A DNA stretch of 64,000 nt from JBICHN01 sp043101845 (GTDB lineage Bacteria; Planctomycetota; Phycisphaerae; Phycisphaerales; UBA5793). The notes under the pieces are model-generated. The model did not search any database. It was given only the letters and a program-made list of their open reading frames with translations, and had not been told where the DNA came from. This document shows positions 44,477 through 53,212 of this stretch, one piece after another. Where the stretch lies: positions 186,001 to 250,000 of the forward strand of contig JBICHN010000011.1 of the NCBI GenBank assembly GCA_043101845.1. The letters run 5' to 3'. Position 1 is the stretch's first letter. The number at the start of each line of letters is the position of its first letter. Position numbers and translations under genes: made by a program.

Positions 44477-45274
44477 CTACGCCGGCTTCGTCGGCTCCTG
44501 AATCCGCCGCACGATCTTCGTCACGAGCCGACGCGGGGCGAAGCGGTTCGACTGCGCCATCATTCGATTCATCGCGCCCGGCACGACGACGCGTCGACCG
44601 TTCATCAGCCCGTCGTATCCGATTCGCGCCGCCTTCGCGGCGTCCATCATGCCGCGACCCTCGACGAGCTTCGACTTCTGCATCTTCGCTCGCCGTTGAA
44701 AGTCGGTCTCGGTTGGCCCGGGACAGAACGCGCTCACGCGGAGCGGCGTGTCGCGCAACTCCTCCGCGAGCGCCTCGGTGAAGTGCAGCACGAAGGCCTT
44801 GCTCGCGTAGTACCCGGCCATGAGGGGCCCGGGTTGAAACGCCGCGGTCGACGCGACATTCATCACGCCGCCGGCGCCGCGCTCGATCATCCCGGGAACC
44901 AGTCGCCGCGTGAGTTCGGTCAGCGCGATGATGTTGAGCCGCAGCATCGCAAGTGTGTCGTCGAGATCGGTCTCGACGAATGGGCCATAGGTTCCGAAGC
45001 CCGCGTTGTTCACGAGCCATTCGATCGTGACGCGTTCCCGCTCGATCCAGTCGACGAGTTCCTCGGCGCCGGTCGTCGCAGCGAGATCGACGGGCATGAC
45101 GAAGACCTGCGAGCCGTGCTCCTGCTGGAGTTCGACCGCGAGGCCGTTGAGATCGCTCTCGTCCCGCGCCGTGATGACGAGGTCGTGCCCGTCGGCGGCG
45201 AAGAGACGCGCCAGTTCGCGACCAAGGCCGCGCGACGCCCCGGTGACAAGCGCGGCGGGGCGATCATTCGGCAT
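44477..45274 (-). CDS. SDR-family oxidoreductase
   Basis: 265-aa classical short-chain dehydrogenase: cofactor motif TGASRGLGRELA, NNAG, active site Ser in VASTAAF, and YxxxK in YYASKAF, followed by CPGPTETDFQRRA. The C-terminal 40 residues are basic, like the DltE/YqjQ-type group that resembles fatty-acid/polyol reductases. Substrate unknown. Single-gene unit divergent from the GNAT gene. Confidence 0.88.
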   Translation of the reverse strand: MPNDRPAALVTGASRGLGRELARLFAADGHDLVITARDESDLNGLAVELQQEHGSQVFVMPVDLAATTGAEELVDWIERERVTIEWLVNNAGFGTYGPFVETDLDDTLAMLRLNIIALTELTRRLVPGMIERGAGGVMNVASTAAFQPGPLMAGYYASKAFVLHFTEALAEELRDTPLRVSAFCPGPTETDFQRRAKMQKSKLVEGRGMMDAAKAARIGYDGLMNGRRVVVPGAMNRMMAQSNRFAPRRLVTKIVRRIQEPTKPA

Positions 45275-45382
45275 GAGCCGGCCTCCCGATCAGAACGGAG
45301 CCCATCGAACCGGTGAACGAGACCGGCCGCGCATGCTGACGCCGCGCGGCCGCGTCGATCTTCCTATGGACCGTCCGATCTA

Positions 45383-45391
45383 TGGTATGAT
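45383..45391 (+). promoter_or_regulatory. Candidate extended -10 for the GNAT gene
   Basis: TGGTATGAT: TG motif plus TATGAT, 57 nt before ATG 45448. No convincing -35, as expected of extended -10 promoters. Confidence 0.4.
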
Positions 45392-45447
45392 CGCGCGCTC
45401 GCCCGCCGACCGAACGATCGACCAACTCACGACTCCGGAGTTCGCGC

Positions 45448-46662
45448 ATGCCCGAGTCCGCCGCGCCCTCGCCGCGGAATGAACACGAATCGGTGTCGAC
45501 GCCGCGCGACGGCGCCGAGCTCGATCGCCTCGGGCGCGTGCTCAGCCATGTCTTCCGCTTCCCGCCCGAGCGCGTCGAACCCTTCATCAAGATCGTCGGC
45601 GACGACAACTTCCTCGTCGTGCGCGAAGGCGCCGAGGTCGCCGGCGGGCTCTGCCTCGTGCCGATGGGGCAGTGGTTCGGCGGTCGACGCGTCTCGATGG
45701 CCGGCGTCGCCGCCGTCGGCGTCGCGCCCCACCAGAGGGCGAAGGGCGTCGCCACCCGCCTCATGCGCGGCTGCGTCCGCGAGATGCATGCGCGCGGCTT
45801 CGCGCTCTCAGCCCTTTATCCCGCGACCCAGCCGCTCTACCGTCGCGTGGGGTACGAGCAGGCGGGCAGCCGCTATGTCATCTCCATGCGCACGGCGGAC
45901 ATCGATACCCGCGACCGCGCGCTCGACCTTCGACCCATCGAGGACTCCGACTTCTCGTCAGTCGAGACGCTCTATCGACGGTACGCGAAACGACACAACG
46001 GGCTGCTCGACCGGGGTGAATACATCTGGCGCCGCGTCTACGAGCCGAAGCCGGGCAAGGCGCTCGGCTACCTTATCGAGCGCGAGGGTGAGCCCGAGGG
46101 CTACCTCTATTCCGCGCAAGCGGACAGCGAGAAACGCGCGTACGACCTCTGGCTGAGCGATTTCGTCGCGCTCACGCCCGACGCGGCGCGGCGGGGGCTC
46201 ACCTTCATGGCCGATCATCGCTCGATGACGGATCGCGCGAAGTGGGCCGGTTCGCCGCTCGACCCCGCCATCCTGCTCCTCACCGAGAAGGCGCTCGAGG
46301 TGAAGCTCGCCGACCACTGGATGCTTCGCGTCGTCGATGTGGCGAAGGCGCTCGAGGAGCGCGGCTACGCGCCCGGAGTCGCCTGTGAGTTCGAGTTCGA
46401 AGTCTTCGGCGATCCGGTCCTCCCCGAGGTCAATGATGGCGGCTACCGCGTCCGCGTCGCGGACGGGCGGGCCGAAGTCGAGCGGATCGCGACGCCGGCG
46501 GGCCCGCGGATCCATCTGAACGGCCTCGCCGCGCTCTACACCGGTCACCTTTCTGGCCAGGCTCTACGCGCGACGGGTCTTCTCGAGGCGGACTTCGGCG
46601 AGGCCGCGACGCTCTCGACCGCCTTCGCCGGCTCGCCGCCCTTCATGCCCGACGCCTTCTGA
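45448..46662 (+). CDS. GNAT N-acetyltransferase, Eis-like
   Basis: 404 aa with Eis-family organisation: N-terminal GNAT domain with the acetyl-CoA loop VAAVGVAPHQRAKGVATRLM (about residues 88-107), a second GNAT-like half, and a C-terminal SCP2/sterol-carrier-like region (RVADGRAEVERIATPAGPRI, then LAALYTGHLSG). Eis proteins acetylate amines of antibiotics or proteins; the substrate here is unknown. Length is normal. The first 15 residues are polar. Confidence 0.85.
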   Translation: MPESAAPSPRNEHESVSTPRDGAELDRLGRVLSHVFRFPPERVEPFIKIVGDDNFLVVREGAEVAGGLCLVPMGQWFGGRRVSMAGVAAVGVAPHQRAKGVATRLMRGCVREMHARGFALSALYPATQPLYRRVGYEQAGSRYVISMRTADIDTRDRALDLRPIEDSDFSSVETLYRRYAKRHNGLLDRGEYIWRRVYEPKPGKALGYLIEREGEPEGYLYSAQADSEKRAYDLWLSDFVALTPDAARRGLTFMADHRSMTDRAKWAGSPLDPAILLLTEKALEVKLADHWMLRVVDVAKALEERGYAPGVACEFEFEVFGDPVLPEVNDGGYRVRVADGRAEVERIATPAGPRIHLNGLAALYTGHLSGQALRATGLLEADFGEAATLSTAFAGSPPFMPDAF

Positions 46663-46738
46663 CGCGGCGCTACTCAGGCCTTTCCACCCATTCGCCCGAC
46701 GCCCGATCGATGACGCTGGCCCCTCTGGCGGCCCCGTC

Positions 46739-46744
46739 TATACT
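46739..46744 (+). promoter_or_regulatory. Candidate -10 element for sat
   Basis: TATACT, 56 nt before the sat ATG; no good -35 at 16-18 nt. Confidence 0.3.
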
Positions 46745-46799
46745 CCGCCTCATTCGAAACGCCCAAGCCCACCACGCTTTTTCCAGAGGGGAACGCGAA

Positions 46800-47969
46800 A
46801 TGTCCGGTTTGATCAGCCCGCACGGCGGGAAGCTCGTGAATCGTCTCGTGAGCGACGACAAGGCCGCCAAGCTCAAGAAGGAAGCCGAAGGCCTCAAGCG
46901 CATCGACCTCACGCCGAAGCAGTCCTGCGATCTCGAGCTCATCGCGAACGGCGGCTACAGCCCCCTCGAAGGATTCATGGGCAAGGCGGACTTCGAAAGC
47001 GTCTGCAAGAACATGACGCTCGCGAGCGGCGATGTCTGGTCGATTCCGATTCTCCTCTCCGTCGACAAATCCGACGCGCCGAAGGTCGGCGACCGTGTCG
47101 CGCTCTTCGCGCCGAACGGCGTCCTCCAGGCGGTCATGACCGTCGAGGAAGTCTTCGACCACGACAAGAAGCTCGAGATTCCGAATGTCTTCGGCACCGA
47201 AGACTCGGAGCACCCGGGCGTGCAGAAGGTCCTCGAAGAGGGCGACACCTGTGTCGCCGGTCCGGTTGAGGCGGTCGTCCTCTGCGTCGACCCGGACGGC
47301 GAGGAGGCGTTCCTCGATCGCCGCCTCACGCCCGAGGAGACGCGCAAGGTCTTCGAGGAGAAGGGCTGGAAGACGGTCGCCGCGTTCCAGACGCGCAATC
47401 CGATCCACCGCGCGCACGAGTACTGCTGCAAGGTCGCGCAGGAAATCACCGACGGCCTGCTCATCCACCCGCTCGTCGGCGAGACGAAGAAGGGCGATGT
47501 CCCCGCGTCGACCCGCATGAAGTCGATCGACATCCTCGTCGACCAGTACTTCCACCCCGAGCACACCTTCGTGAGCGTGCTTCCTGCGGCGATGCGCTAC
47601 GCCGGACCGCGCGAGGCGATTCACCACGCCCTCATGCGCAAGAACTACGGCTGCTCGCACTTCATCGTCGGACGCGACCACGCGGGCGTCGGCAACTACT
47701 ACGGAACCTACGACGCCCAGCACATCTTCGATGAGCTCGACGCCAAGAACCTCGGCATCACGCCGATCAAACTCGAGCACGCGGGCTGGTCAAAGAAGTA
47801 CGGCGGCATGGTCTCGAAGAAGACCTTCGCCTGGACCGAGGGCGACATCGTCTTCCTCTCCGGCACGAAGGTCCGCGAGATGCTCCGCAACGGCGAACTG
47901 CCGCCCGCGGAATTCACCCGCCCCGAGGTCGCGAAGGTCCTCATGGAGTGGGCGAAGTCGGAAGACTGA
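46800..47969 (+). CDS. sat: Sulfate adenylyltransferase (ATP sulfurylase)
   Basis: Homo-oligomeric ATP sulfurylase, 389 aa, forming adenosine 5'-phosphosulfate from ATP and sulfate. Motifs: QTRNPIHRAHEY (substrate Gln/Arg and HxxH), GRDHAGVGNYYGTYDAQ and VFLSGTKVREML. ATG 46800 is preceded by AGAGGGG. No APS kinase domain is fused and no other sulfur gene is adjacent, so assimilation or APS supply for sulfation are both possible. Followed by a strong terminator. Confidence 0.94.
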   Translation: MSGLISPHGGKLVNRLVSDDKAAKLKKEAEGLKRIDLTPKQSCDLELIANGGYSPLEGFMGKADFESVCKNMTLASGDVWSIPILLSVDKSDAPKVGDRVALFAPNGVLQAVMTVEEVFDHDKKLEIPNVFGTEDSEHPGVQKVLEEGDTCVAGPVEAVVLCVDPDGEEAFLDRRLTPEETRKVFEEKGWKTVAAFQTRNPIHRAHEYCCKVAQEITDGLLIHPLVGETKKGDVPASTRMKSIDILVDQYFHPEHTFVSVLPAAMRYAGPREAIHHALMRKNYGCSHFIVGRDHAGVGNYYGTYDAQHIFDELDAKNLGITPIKLEHAGWSKKYGGMVSKKTFAWTEGDIVFLSGTKVREMLRNGELPPAEFTRPEVAKVLMEWAKSED

Positions 47970-48011
47970 TCCCTCGACCGGCGCCCTATGATCGAACGAG
48001 CCGCGAGCCGC

Positions 48012-48052
48012 GAGCCGCGACGGAATTGTCCGTCGCGGCTCGTTTCATTTTC
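48012..48052 (+). terminator. Terminator of sat
   Basis: A 13-bp stem, GAGCCGCGACGGA (48012-48024) with TCCGTCGCGGCTC (48029-48041), ATTG loop and GTTTCATTTT tail. Confidence 0.9.
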
Positions 48053-48091
48053 GAACCGGACTCGAAAGTCCCCGGTCCTTGGGAGCGACGC

Positions 48092-48703
48092 ATGCCGGTC
48101 ATCGAACGCATCCACATCCCCGCGCAAACCGGGATCGCGCGGCGCGTCCGCGCCGGACAGATCGTGCGCGTCATCGACCCGCAGGGCGAGCAGGTCGCCG
48201 ACCTCATGGCCTTCGCCGACGGGCAGGGCGACCGCGAATGGCTCTCCTCCGGCCGCACGATCGACTACGCGAACACGATCTACCTCACGCGCGGCCACAC
48301 GCTCTACTCAAACCGCAGCCGCCCGATGTTCACGATCGTCGAGGACACGGTCGGCCGGCACGACTTCATTCTCACGCCCTGCAGTCTCGAAATGTTTCAC
48401 AAGCTCTTCGGCGTGAAGGGTCATCATCCGAGCTGCCACGAGAACCTGGCGATCAACTTCGAGCCGTTCGGCATTCACGCCGACCGCATCCCGACGACCT
48501 TCAACATCTTCATGACGGTGACGCCGGCGCCCGGGACCGGTGAACTCACGATCGATCCCCCGGCGTCCGGGCCGGGCGACTCCATCGACCTCCGCGCCGA
48601 AATCGACCTCATCGTCGGCGTGACCGCATGCTCTTCGGAGAATTCGAACAACGGCGTGTGCAAGCCGATCGAAGTAGAGCTGCGCGAGGGCGCCGAAGAC
48701 TGA
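48092..48703 (+). CDS. DUF1989 (urea carboxylase-associated) family protein
   Basis: 203 aa. Typical features: QIVRVIDPQGEQVADLMAFA, TIYLTRGHTLYSNRSRPMFT, SCHENL with a probable metal-binding Cys/His, and the late CSSENSNNGVCKPIEVE. Family members are linked to urea or guanidine/carboxyguanidine metabolism when next to urea carboxylase; here no such neighbour exists, so the role is open. ATG 48092 directly follows the sat terminator. Confidence 0.85.
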   Translation: MPVIERIHIPAQTGIARRVRAGQIVRVIDPQGEQVADLMAFADGQGDREWLSSGRTIDYANTIYLTRGHTLYSNRSRPMFTIVEDTVGRHDFILTPCSLEMFHKLFGVKGHHPSCHENLAINFEPFGIHADRIPTTFNIFMTVTPAPGTGELTIDPPASGPGDSIDLRAEIDLIVGVTACSSENSNNGVCKPIEVELREGAED

Positions 48704-48754
48704 CGAGCCGTCGTTCGGGCACAGAATCGACAGCCCATTCCGCGACAATCGTGG

Positions 48755-48760
48755 TATAAG
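48755..48760 (+). promoter_or_regulatory. Candidate -10 element for the 48807 gene
   Basis: TATAAG in the context GTGGTATAAGAGG, 47 nt before the ATG. Confidence 0.4.
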
Positions 48761-48806
48761 AGGCTCGCGAACAGTCCTTGCTCGCGTGGGAAGAGGAGAA
48801 TCCGTC

Positions 48807-50021
48807 ATGCTTCGCCAGTCCGTCTCTGTTATCGCATGCGCCGCCCTGTCCGCCACGACGACGCTTCACGCCGACGATCTGCTCGTCTGCGGCTGGACGA
48901 GCCACAACATCGTCCGCTACGACGGCGAGACCGGCGCCTTCATCGACGAATTCGTCGCGTCACAGAGCGGCGGACTGCGCAATCCACACGCCGCGACGAT
49001 CGGGCCGGATGGCCACCTTTATGTCGCGTCCTTCGGGACCGATGAGATCCTGCGCTACGACGGACAGTCGGGCGCCTTCATCGATGTCTTCGTCCCCGCG
49101 CTGACCGGAGGGCTCGACGGGCCGAGCGACCTCACCTTCGGCGGCGTCGACGGAAACCTCTACATTACGAGCTTCGCGACGAGCAGCGTCATCCGCTGCG
49201 ACGCGTCGACCGGATCGTTCATCGACGAATTCGTGCCGACCTTCAGCGGCGGACTCGACGGCGCCGAGTCGCTCACCTTCTCCGAAGACGGACCGCTCTA
49301 TGTCGCGAGCAACCGCACGGACAATGTCAAGGCGTACAACGGCGCCACCGGCGATTACCTTGGCGATGTCTTCGCGCCCGGTGAACTCGGGATCGACGAG
49401 CCGCACTATGTTCTCTTCGGCCCCGATCGCCGCATGTATGTGCCGGCCTTCGGCAGTGACCAGGTGCTCGCGTACGACTTCAACGGGCGCGGCGCCTCGG
49501 TCTTCGTCGATCCGGGAAGCGGGGGGCTCGAAGACGCCCACGGCGCCGCGTTCGGTCCCGACGGAAACTTCTATCAGTCTTCCTTCGGTACCGGTGAGAT
49601 CCTGCGCTACGACGGAACGACCGGCGACTTCATCGACACCTTTGTCACGCAGAACCTCGGCGGCGTCGTTAATCCGATCCATGTCCTTTTCGTCGAGGAC
49701 ATCGGCATGGTCCTGCGCGGGCCGGTCCCCGGACGCGCGGGCGAGGTGAACACCTTGACGGTCACCGGCGCCCCGCCGGGTGAGCGCGTGCTCTTCGCCT
49801 TCGGGTTCACGCCCGGCTCGGCGCCCGTGCCCGACTGCCCCGACCTGTTCGTCGACATCACGAACCCCGATCTCGCCGGGGTCGCCTTCGCCGACGCGAA
49901 CGGCGTCGCCGCGCTCAACGCCTTCGTGCCGCGCCAGGCGAGCGGGCGGCGCGTCCTCGTTCAGGCGGTCGAACGGTTGAACTGCACGGCGAGCAACCCC
50001 GTGGACATCACTTTCCCGTGA
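48807..50021 (+). CDS. Exported NHL/SMP-30-like beta-propeller with shared C-terminal module
   Basis: 404 aa from ATG 48807, with GAGGAG about 8 nt upstream. Signal peptide to about TTTLHA. Six or seven blades of about 45 residues repeat the pattern VRYDGETGAFIDEFV / LRYDGQSGAFIDVFV, an NHL-like propeller. The last 95 residues (from VLRGPVPGRAGEVNTLTV to RRVLVQAVERLNCTASNPV) resemble the C-terminal module of the 23765, 32265 and 42724 proteins, the most divergent of the four and with two extra Cys. Confidence 0.8.
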   Translation: MLRQSVSVIACAALSATTTLHADDLLVCGWTSHNIVRYDGETGAFIDEFVASQSGGLRNPHAATIGPDGHLYVASFGTDEILRYDGQSGAFIDVFVPALTGGLDGPSDLTFGGVDGNLYITSFATSSVIRCDASTGSFIDEFVPTFSGGLDGAESLTFSEDGPLYVASNRTDNVKAYNGATGDYLGDVFAPGELGIDEPHYVLFGPDRRMYVPAFGSDQVLAYDFNGRGASVFVDPGSGGLEDAHGAAFGPDGNFYQSSFGTGEILRYDGTTGDFIDTFVTQNLGGVVNPIHVLFVEDIGMVLRGPVPGRAGEVNTLTVTGAPPGERVLFAFGFTPGSAPVPDCPDLFVDITNPDLAGVAFADANGVAALNAFVPRQASGRRVLVQAVERLNCTASNPVDITFP

Positions 50022-50064
50022 TCATCGTCGGACGAACGCGCGACCGGTTCGCCTACCATCGCTC

Positions 50065-50787
50065 GTGAAAGCCGACGCGCCCAAACCCGCGTTCTGCCGC
50101 CCCGAGGCGTATGAACTCTTCGTCGATCAGCTCGATCAAATCGAGTCGATCGATGCGCTCTGTCGCGCCGCGACCGCCGTCTCGATGCAGCAGCTCGATG
50201 ATGTCGAGCCGGACGACATCCTCGAAGTGATCGACCACTACGCGACACGCGTGCGTCGCAAGGCGCGCGGCGGCAGCCTGCGCGGACGCCTCGCCCATCT
50301 CCACGCGGCGCTCTTCGACGAACTCGGCTTCACCGGGAACGATGTCGATTACTACAACCCGATCAACAGCTATCTCCCCGCCGTGATCGCGACGCGACGG
50401 GGAATTCCCGTCACGCTGAGCCTGCTCTATGTCGCCGTGGCCCGGCGGCTCGAACTCGACGCGTTCGGCGTGAACGCCCCGGGACACTTCTTCGCCGGCG
50501 TCGAACTCGACGGATCGGTCATGATCGTCGATCCGTTCAATGGCGGGCGGCTCGTGAACGACGAAGAGGTCGACGAGATCATCATTCGCAACACGCGCCG
50601 TCCACCGAGCGAATTCCTCTGGAAGACGCGCTGCCCGAATCGTCTGTGGCTCCTGCGCCTCCTGCGCAATCTTCACAACATCTTCCAGGAGTCCGGGCGG
50701 GCGCACGATTACGCCGCGATCATGGAATTCACCGCGATTCTCATGGAATCGATCGGCGAGACTCCCGAAGAACCCCCTCTCGCATGA
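50065..50787 (+). CDS. Transglutaminase-like (SirB1 family) protein
   Basis: 240 aa starting at GTG 50065. The SirB1 N-terminal-type domain is recognised by YNPINSYLPAVIATRRGIPV, TLSLLYVAVARRLELDAFGV, and APGHFF with the catalytic-like His. The nucleophile Cys of true transglutaminases is not obvious, as is common in this family. Function unknown. Confidence 0.78.
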   Translation: MKADAPKPAFCRPEAYELFVDQLDQIESIDALCRAATAVSMQQLDDVEPDDILEVIDHYATRVRRKARGGSLRGRLAHLHAALFDELGFTGNDVDYYNPINSYLPAVIATRRGIPVTLSLLYVAVARRLELDAFGVNAPGHFFAGVELDGSVMIVDPFNGGRLVNDEEVDEIIIRNTRRPPSEFLWKTRCPNRLWLLRLLRNLHNIFQESGRAHDYAAIMEFTAILMESIGETPEEPPLA

Positions 50788-50912
50788 CGCACGGCGGGAG
50801 ACGGTCCGGTCCGCTTCCATCTGCGCCCCGGCGGCGATAGACTATCCGCGACGGATCGACCGCGGGGGGATGAGAGGCGCGTACGCGCCGCCGTGACACG
50901 AAGGAGCGTGCC

Positions 50913-51335
50913 ATGCGTAAGCGGGCGTCAAAGGGTTCGAACACGATCACACACGGCATTCGCGTCCGCGTCGAGCCGCAGTATCTGCCACACGAATCGC
51001 AGCCGGATCTCGGTCGCTTCTTCTTCGCCTATCGGGTCACGATTACGAACGAGGGCGATCGGCGTGCGCGACTTCATACGCGCCACTGGCGCATCGTCGA
51101 CGCCGACGGCGATGAGCGCGAGGTCAATGGTCCCGGCGTCATCGGCGAATTCCCCGATCTCGCGCCCGGTGAATCGTTCCAGTATGTGTCGTACTGTCCG
51201 CTCGAGACGGAGTGGGGGACGATGGAGGGCTCGTACCGATTCGAGACCGAAGACGGCGCGACGCTCGAAGTCGAGGTCGATCGCTTCTATCTCGTCGCGG
51301 AGGCGCCGGCGCCGACGCCGATCTCCACGGTGTGA
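50913..51335 (+). CDS. apaG: ApaG-family protein
   Basis: 140-aa beta-sandwich protein: VRVEPQYLPHESQPDLGRFF, AYRVTITNEGDRRARLHTRH, VIGEFPDLAPGESFQYVSYC and GTMEGSYRF are all family hallmarks. AAGGAG precedes the ATG. ApaG is linked to cobalt/magnesium resistance in enterobacteria, but its function is not settled. The stop overlaps the next gene by GTGA. Confidence 0.92.
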   Translation: MRKRASKGSNTITHGIRVRVEPQYLPHESQPDLGRFFFAYRVTITNEGDRRARLHTRHWRIVDADGDEREVNGPGVIGEFPDLAPGESFQYVSYCPLETEWGTMEGSYRFETEDGATLEVEVDRFYLVAEAPAPTPISTV

Positions 51336-52495
51336 CCTCGGCGCTCCTCAATCCGGCGCTCGACGCGAGCCGCGCGGCTCGATTCGATCCGCCGCCCACC
51401 GAGCCCCGCGAATTTCATGACCGCCTGCCCGACGCCGCGCCGACGCCGCTGCGCGAAGCAGTCATGTTGCGCGATCGACTCAATCTCGGCGCCGTGCTCG
51501 TGAAGGATGAGTCCTGGCGCTTCGGCCTGCCCGCCTTCAAGGCGCTCGGCGCGTCGTGGGCGGTCTACCGGCTGCTCGAGCAGGCGCGCGGTCGCCCCTT
51601 TGAGTACTGGACGAGCCTCGGCGCTCTGCGCGCCCAGATCGCCGCGCTCGGTCCGCGCACGCTCATCACCGCGACCGACGGAAATCACGGGCGCGGCGTG
51701 GCGCGGGTTGCGCGATGGTTCGGCTTCGAGGCCATCGTCTACATGCCGCGCGACACGGCCGCGTCGCGCGTGCGCGCCATTGAATCGGAAGGCGCGACCG
51801 TCGATGTCATCGAAGGCGACTACGACGAGGCCGTGCGCCGCGCGAGCGCCATCGCCTCCGAACTCGACGACGCATGGCTCGTGCAGGACACCGCGTTCGA
51901 CGGCTACCGCGAGATTCCCGCGTGGATCGTTGACGGCTATTCGACCATGTTTCACGAGATCGACGACGAACTCAGGGCGCGAAACGAGGCGCCGCCCGAT
52001 CTTGTGATCGTCCAGGTCGGCGTCGGCTCGCTCGCGATGGCGGCGCTGCGGCATTTCAAGTCGCGGGAGCGCGACGGCGCCGCGCCGGTCGTGCTCTCCG
52101 TCGAGCCGGGGCCGCTCGGCTGCGCGCTCGAATCGATCCGTCGCGGCGAGGCGACTTCGACGCCCGATCCGCAGTCGATCATGGCCGGAATGAACTGCGG
52201 CACGCTTTCGATCGACGCGTGGCCGCTCCTCCGCGACGGTCTCGACGGCTGCCTTTCGATCGACGATGACCGGGCGCGCGAAGGCATGCGCCACCTCGCG
52301 CAGGACGGCGTCGTGAGTGGCGAGACCGGCGCCGCGGGCGCCGGGGCGCTCTTCGCGCTCGTCGAATCCGACGAGGCGGCGCCCCTCCGCGAGGCGTTCG
52401 CAATCGGGCCGGAGACCCGCGCGCTCATCCTCTCGACCGAAGGCGCGACCGATCCGGAGAGCTACCGCGCGATCGTCGGCGCCGTGCCCCGTTAG
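51332..52495 (+). CDS. PLP-dependent diaminopropionate ammonia-lyase-like enzyme
   Basis: 387 aa from GTG 51332 (GTGA overlap with apaG). The PLP lysine is in VKDESWRFGLPAFKALGASW; TDGNHGRGVARVARWFG, MPRDTAASRVRAIE and the late SGETGAAGAGALFALV give the fold-type II pattern of diaminopropionate ammonia-lyase and threonine dehydratase-like enzymes. KxLGA with the W-R-F segment favours the former. The start is inferred from the overlap; no in-frame ATG is closer. Confidence 0.82.
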   Translation: MTSALLNPALDASRAARFDPPPTEPREFHDRLPDAAPTPLREAVMLRDRLNLGAVLVKDESWRFGLPAFKALGASWAVYRLLEQARGRPFEYWTSLGALRAQIAALGPRTLITATDGNHGRGVARVARWFGFEAIVYMPRDTAASRVRAIESEGATVDVIEGDYDEAVRRASAIASELDDAWLVQDTAFDGYREIPAWIVDGYSTMFHEIDDELRARNEAPPDLVIVQVGVGSLAMAALRHFKSRERDGAAPVVLSVEPGPLGCALESIRRGEATSTPDPQSIMAGMNCGTLSIDAWPLLRDGLDGCLSIDDDRAREGMRHLAQDGVVSGETGAAGAGALFALVESDEAAPLREAFAIGPETRALILSTEGATDPESYRAIVGAVPR

Positions 52496-52502
52496 GCGCC
52501 GG

Positions 52503-52508
52503 TACAAT
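52503..52508 (+). promoter_or_regulatory. Candidate -10 element for the 52550 gene
   Basis: TACAAT in the context GGTACAATGG, 42 nt before the ATG. Confidence 0.35.
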
Positions 52509-52549
52509 GGCGTTCGCCACGGGTCGGAAGGCGAGAGGGAGTGACGATC

Positions 52550-53197
52550 ATGCCCGCGAAAGCCGCGCGCCCGCCGAAGAATGCGAAGTCGACCTACGCC
52601 GTCCACCCCGGCGTCGCGTACTGCGAAGCGATCATCACGAACATGCCGGACAAGACCGGTCGCTCGATCGACGAGTGGAAGAAGCTCGTGCTCGCCGACG
52701 GGCCGAAGGAGACGAAGGCCCGCAAGGCGTGGCTGCAGAAAACGCACAAGCTCGGCGGCACGACGGCCGAACTCATCGTGCATCACACCGAGGGAACCGA
52801 GCGTGACCACTTCGACGGCAAGGCGTACCTCGACCAGGCTGTGCGTTATGTGGAGGCGATGTACGAGGGCAAGAAGGCGCCGTTGCGCGCCATCCACGAC
52901 GCGGCGCTCGCGTACGCGCTCACCCTGGGCGCCGATGTCCGCGTGTGTCCGTGCAAGACGATCGTGCCGCTCTACCGCGAGCATGTCTTCGCGGAGATCA
53001 AGCCGGCGACGCAGAAGCGCGTCGATCTCGGTCTGTGTCTGAAAGGCGCGAAGCGCAAGCCGACGAAGCGTCTTGTCGACACCGGCGGCGCCGCGAAGGG
53101 CAATCGCATCACCCACCGCATCCCGCTCGAATCGGTCGACGACTTCGACGCCGACGCAAAGGACTGGCTCGCGTATGCCTATGCGATCGATGGCTGA
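52550..53197 (+). CDS. DUF4287/DUF5655 protein
   Basis: 215 aa from ATG 52550, with GAGGGAG 9 nt upstream; an in-frame GTG at 52541 is less likely. The N-terminal half contains the DUF4287-like DKTGRSIDEWKKLVLADGPK and KARKAWLQKTHKLGGTTAEL. The second half has YVEAMYEGKKAPLRAIHDAA and a DUF5655-like VPLYREHVFAEIKPATQKRV DNA/nucleoside-transport-like segment. Function unknown. Confidence 0.75.
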   Translation: MPAKAARPPKNAKSTYAVHPGVAYCEAIITNMPDKTGRSIDEWKKLVLADGPKETKARKAWLQKTHKLGGTTAELIVHHTEGTERDHFDGKAYLDQAVRYVEAMYEGKKAPLRAIHDAALAYALTLGADVRVCPCKTIVPLYREHVFAEIKPATQKRVDLGLCLKGAKRKPTKRLVDTGGAAKGNRITHRIPLESVDDFDADAKDWLAYAYAIDG

Positions 53198-53212
53198 GCG
53201 GTCACCGGCGAC

